NCBI GenBank assembly: GCA_017412115.1
Contig: JAFPYR010000083.1
Span: 17,376 to 81,375 of the forward strand
Direction: 5' to 3'
DNA: 64,000 nt
Source: Bacteroidales bacterium
Lineage (GTDB): Bacteria; Bacteroidota; Bacteroidia; Bacteroidales; UBA3824
Shown: one piece after another, positions 61,906-64,000 of the stretch
Layout: the number at the start of each line of letters is the position of its first letter
How positions within the stretch are numbered: position 1 is the first letter of the stretch
The notes under the pieces: generated by a model
Told to the model about the DNA's origin: nothing
Databases searched by the model: none
What the model saw: the letters and a program-made list of their open reading frames with translations, nothing else
Made by a program: the position numbers and the translations under genes

Positions 61906-62508
61906 CTAATATTTCTCTGCTGTTTTTTCGTATTTCTCGGTTTTGTCTTTAACGGTCAAAAGATAATCAATATCGTCCAAACCGTTTAAAAGACAGTGCT
62001 TTTTGTAACCGTTAATCTCGAATTTCTCGCTTTTGTTCGTGGCAAGGTTCGTAATCGTCTGATTCGGTAAATCAACTTTTACCTGCATCTTCGGATCTTT
62101 CTTTATCGAATCAAAAAGTTCTGCCAAAAAGCCTTCACTTACAACTACCGGCAAAACAAAGTTGTTTAACTCGTTGTTTTTGTGAATGTCAGCAAAAAAA
62201 CTTGAAACCACAACCCTGAAACCATATCCGGCAATAGCCCACGCAGCGTGTTCACGGCTCGAACCCGAACCGAAATTCTTTCCGGCTACCAAAACCTCTC
62301 CCGAATATGTCGGATCGTTCAAAACAAAATTCTTGTTCAAACTGCCGTCAGAATTGTAACGCCAATCCCTAAAAAGATTGTCACCAAAAAACTTCTCTTC
62401 CTTCGTCGTCGCTTTCAAAAAACGCGCAGGAATTATTTGGTCAGTGTCCACATTCTCCAACGGCAACGGAACACATGTACTCGTTATTATATCAAATTTC
62501 TGTTTCAT
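61906..62508 (-). CDS. leuD: 3-isopropylmalate dehydratase small subunit
   Basis: 200 residues. Swivel domain of the aconitase family: [13 protein letters not shown] near 20-33, and [18 protein letters not shown]. With LeuC it isomerises 2-isopropylmalate (and citramalate-derived substrates). It lies downstream of leuC, separated by 177 nt holding a long palindromic element, and is followed by a terminator. Confidence 0.96.
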   Translation of the reverse strand: MKQKFDIITSTCVPLPLENVDTDQIIPARFLKATTKEEKFFGDNLFRDWRYNSDGSLNKNFVLNDPTYSGEVLVAGKNFGSGSSREHAAWAIAGYGFRVVVSSFFADIHKNNELNNFVLPVVVSEGFLAELFDSIKKDPKMQVKVDLPNQTITNLATNKSEKFEINGYKKHCLLNGLDDIDYLLTVKDKTEKYEKTAEKY

Positions 62509-62523
62509 TGTTTTAATTTTTTT

Positions 62524-62678
62524 CGGCTCGCCGCCGGGGCGTTCCCTTTTGTAAAAGGGAACCGGAAAACTTTTATACTATTTTTAATTAGTACCGGTTT
62601 TAAGACCGGTACTAATTAAAAATAATTGAAAGTTCTTTGGTTCTTTCTTTCAAGAAAGAACGCCTCCGCGGCGAGCGG
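62524..62678. repeat. 155-bp imperfect palindrome with nested hairpins
   Basis: The left half (62524-62598) matches the reverse complement of the right half (62605-62678) almost throughout. Outer arms: 62526-62544 and 62658-62676, 17 of 19 paired, GC-rich. Centre: perfect 18-bp arms TTTTTAATTAGTACCGGT (62581-62598)/(62605-62622). Each half also has its own hairpin: GTTCCCTTT/AAAGGGAAC (62541-62562) and GTTCTTTCTT/AAGAAAGAAC (62640-62661). The base composition of the ends differs from the AT-rich spacers. It resembles a small non-coding mobile element (MITE or REP type). Confidence 0.85.
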
Positions 62679-62685
62679 TTAATAA

Positions 62686-64000
62686 TTACAATAATGTACG
62701 CGGGTCTGTTATAACGCCTGTTACTGCTGCTGCGGCGGCAGTTAAGGGTGAAGCCAAAACGGTGCGTGCGCCGGGACCCTGACGGCCTTCAAAGTTACGG
62801 TTTGAAGTTGAGACTGAGAGTTTTCCTGCGGGTATTTTGTCGTCGTTCATTGCTAAACATGCCGAGCAGCCGGGCTGACGGATTTCAAAACCTGCCTCTT
62901 TTAACACTTTGTCCAAACCTTCTTCGCGGATTTGCTTGTCAACGAGCCATGAACCGGGGACTAACCAAGCCGTTACGCCGTCCGCTTTTTTCTTGCCTGA
63001 TTTTTTTACCAAATCTGCAAAAGCGCGGAAATCTTCAATCCTGCCGTTTGTACATGCGCCTAAAAATACGTAGTCAACTTTTTTGCCTGTGAGTTTTTCG
63101 CCGGGTTTAAAGCCCATGTAGTTAAGGCTCTTCAAATAACTCTCTTTGCCTGCTGCGTCGATGGTTTCGATTGTCGGAATGTTTTCTGAAATGCCGCAAC
63201 CCATACCGGGATTTGTACCGTATGTTACCATCGGTTCAATGTCTTCTGCCTTGAAATTCAATTCTTTGTCGAAAACTGCGTCATCGCCGGATTTCAACGT
63301 TTTCCAATATGCAACGGCTTTGTCCCAAGCCTCGCCTTTCGGAGCGTATTCGCGACCTTTTAAGTATTCAAACGTTTTCTCGTCGGGAGCGATAAAACCG
63401 CCTCTTGCGCCCATTTCGATTGAAAGGTTGCAAAGCGTTAATCTGCCTTCCATGGTCAAATCTTTTACTGCTGAACCCGAATATTCAACAAAATATCCCG
63501 TTGCGCCTGAGGTCGAAAGTTTCGACATCAAATAAAGCGCAATGTCTTTTGCCGTAACGCCTTTTTTGAGAGTGCCGTTAACGTTGATTCTCATGCTTTT
63601 GGGCTTTTGTTGAAGGATACACTGTGAGGCCATAACCATTTCAACCTCTGATGTACCGATACCAAAAGCAACCGCGCCGACAGCACCGTGTGTTGAAGTG
63701 TGCGAGTCGCCGCAAACTATTGTCATACCCGGCAATGAAAGTCCTCTTTCAGGACCGACAACGTGAATGATACCGTTTTTCTCATTCAACATTCCGAAGT
63801 GGTTGAGACCGAACTCAGCGGCGTTTTTTGCCAAAGCGTCAACCTGCTTCTTTGAAACGGGGTCTTCAATCGGCTTGTCCTGATCGTGTGTCGGAGTGTT
63901 GTGGTCAGGCATACAGAAAATCTTTTCGGGGCGGAAACATTTTAATCCGCGTGCTCTCATGCCGTCAAATGCTTGGGGCGATGTTACCTCGTGGCAATAC
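62686..64000 (-). CDS. leuC: 3-isopropylmalate dehydratase large subunit, N-terminus cut by window end
   Basis: At least 438 residues visible; the frame stays open to base 64000 with [21 protein letters not shown] split as [18 protein letters not shown], so the true start lies outside. An internal Met at 63960 is not the start. Fe-S ligands are seen in LGACTNGR and GCSACLAMN; substrate motif [12 protein letters not shown] and the C-terminal [15 protein letters not shown] are intact. It forms the heterodimer with LeuD, the next gene on the minus strand. Confidence 0.96.
   Translation of the reverse strand, partial: YCHEVTSPQAFDGMRARGLKCFRPEKIFCMPDHNTPTHDQDKPIEDPVSKKQVDALAKNAAEFGLNHFGMLNEKNGIIHVVGPERGLSLPGMTIVCGDSHTSTHGAVGAVAFGIGTSEVEMVMASQCILQQKPKSMRINVNGTLKKGVTAKDIALYLMSKLSTSGATGYFVEYSGSAVKDLTMEGRLTLCNLSIEMGARGGFIAPDEKTFEYLKGREYAPKGEAWDKAVAYWKTLKSGDDAVFDKELNFKAEDIEPMVTYGTNPGMGCGISENIPTIETIDAAGKESYLKSLNYMGFKPGEKLTGKKVDYVFLGACTNGRIEDFRAFADLVKKSGKKKADGVTAWLVPGSWLVDKQIREEGLDKVLKEAGFEIRQPGCSACLAMNDDKIPAGKLSVSTSNRNFEGRQGPGARTVLASPLTAAAAAVTGVITDPRTLL

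Noticed and set aside
62524..62678. Riboswitch or T-box controlling leuD
   Set aside because: The structure is a simple long inverted repeat without recognisable T-box or leader features and lies within the operon, not at its start.

Overview
The window looks like chromosomal DNA of a member of the Bacteroidota, most likely Bacteroidales. Evidence: two SusC/SusD outer-membrane uptake pairs, many lipoproteins with Cys at residue 19-21, the gldD/gldE pair, a bacterial GGGP synthase, AT-rich spacers, almost no Shine-Dalgarno sequences, and repeated promoters of the Bacteroides type (TTTG, 19-20 nt, TAnnTTTG). I found no tRNA, rRNA, insertion sequence, phage gene or CRISPR array.

Layout. 1-125: start of iorA (minus). 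293-8268: a four-gene minus-strand operon (SusC, SusD, SusE-like lipoprotein, GH53 endo-galactanase), a compact locus for pectic beta-1,4-galactan. 8670-27452: mostly housekeeping: udk, recA, a C1-type peptidase, grpE-dnaJ, dprA, an LptF/G permease, tgt, a glycosyltransferase, an ECF sigma factor, rsmG, an MBL hydrolase, aspS, an AAA/PD-(D/E)XK protein, tadA, a PAP2 phosphatase and ilvD. 27571-32106: a small membrane protein, a secreted caspase-fold protein that has lost both catalytic residues, and a PlpD-like patatin with a beta-barrel. 32103-35791 (minus): GGGP synthase, a Sfp-type phosphopantetheinyl transferase broken by one in-frame TAA, gldD, gldE and ssb. 35877-39121: a membrane-anchored DUF3352/MORN-like protein and mltG. 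39261-52032: a 1537-residue STAND-like NTPase with a very long TPR array, followed by envelope proteins (TPR, PorE-like OmpA, Kelch lipoprotein, beta-barrel) and a second, convergent PorE-like OmpA protein. 52217-57009: a second SusC/SusD pair without enzymes. 57081-59953: a repeat-rich island with two related AAA/DUF4143 ATPases. 59954-64000 (minus): branched-chain amino acid genes (leuC, leuD, a small Cys-rich membrane protein, a LeuA/citramalate-synthase family enzyme).

The most striking region is the ATPase island. It holds an 89-bp relic of the 3' end of the neighbouring LeuA-family gene, still attached to a copy of that gene's terminator. The relic differs from the intact gene at nine positions and all nine are silent, so the two sequences diverged while both were functional. 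The relic is joined to a copy of the repeat that lies upstream of the second ATPase but lacks that ATPase, so it looks like an 'empty' allele beside a 'filled' one. This points to recombination with a related strain, or to a strain chimera in the assembly. The repeats also sit on the -33 boxes of both ATPase promoters.

Other notable points: the pseudo-caspase next to an apparently active secreted patatin, the single-codon lesion in the phosphopantetheinyl transferase, the STAND-TPR/envelope cluster, and a 155-bp multi-hairpin palindrome between leuD and leuC. All functions are read from sequence by eye; no database search was possible.
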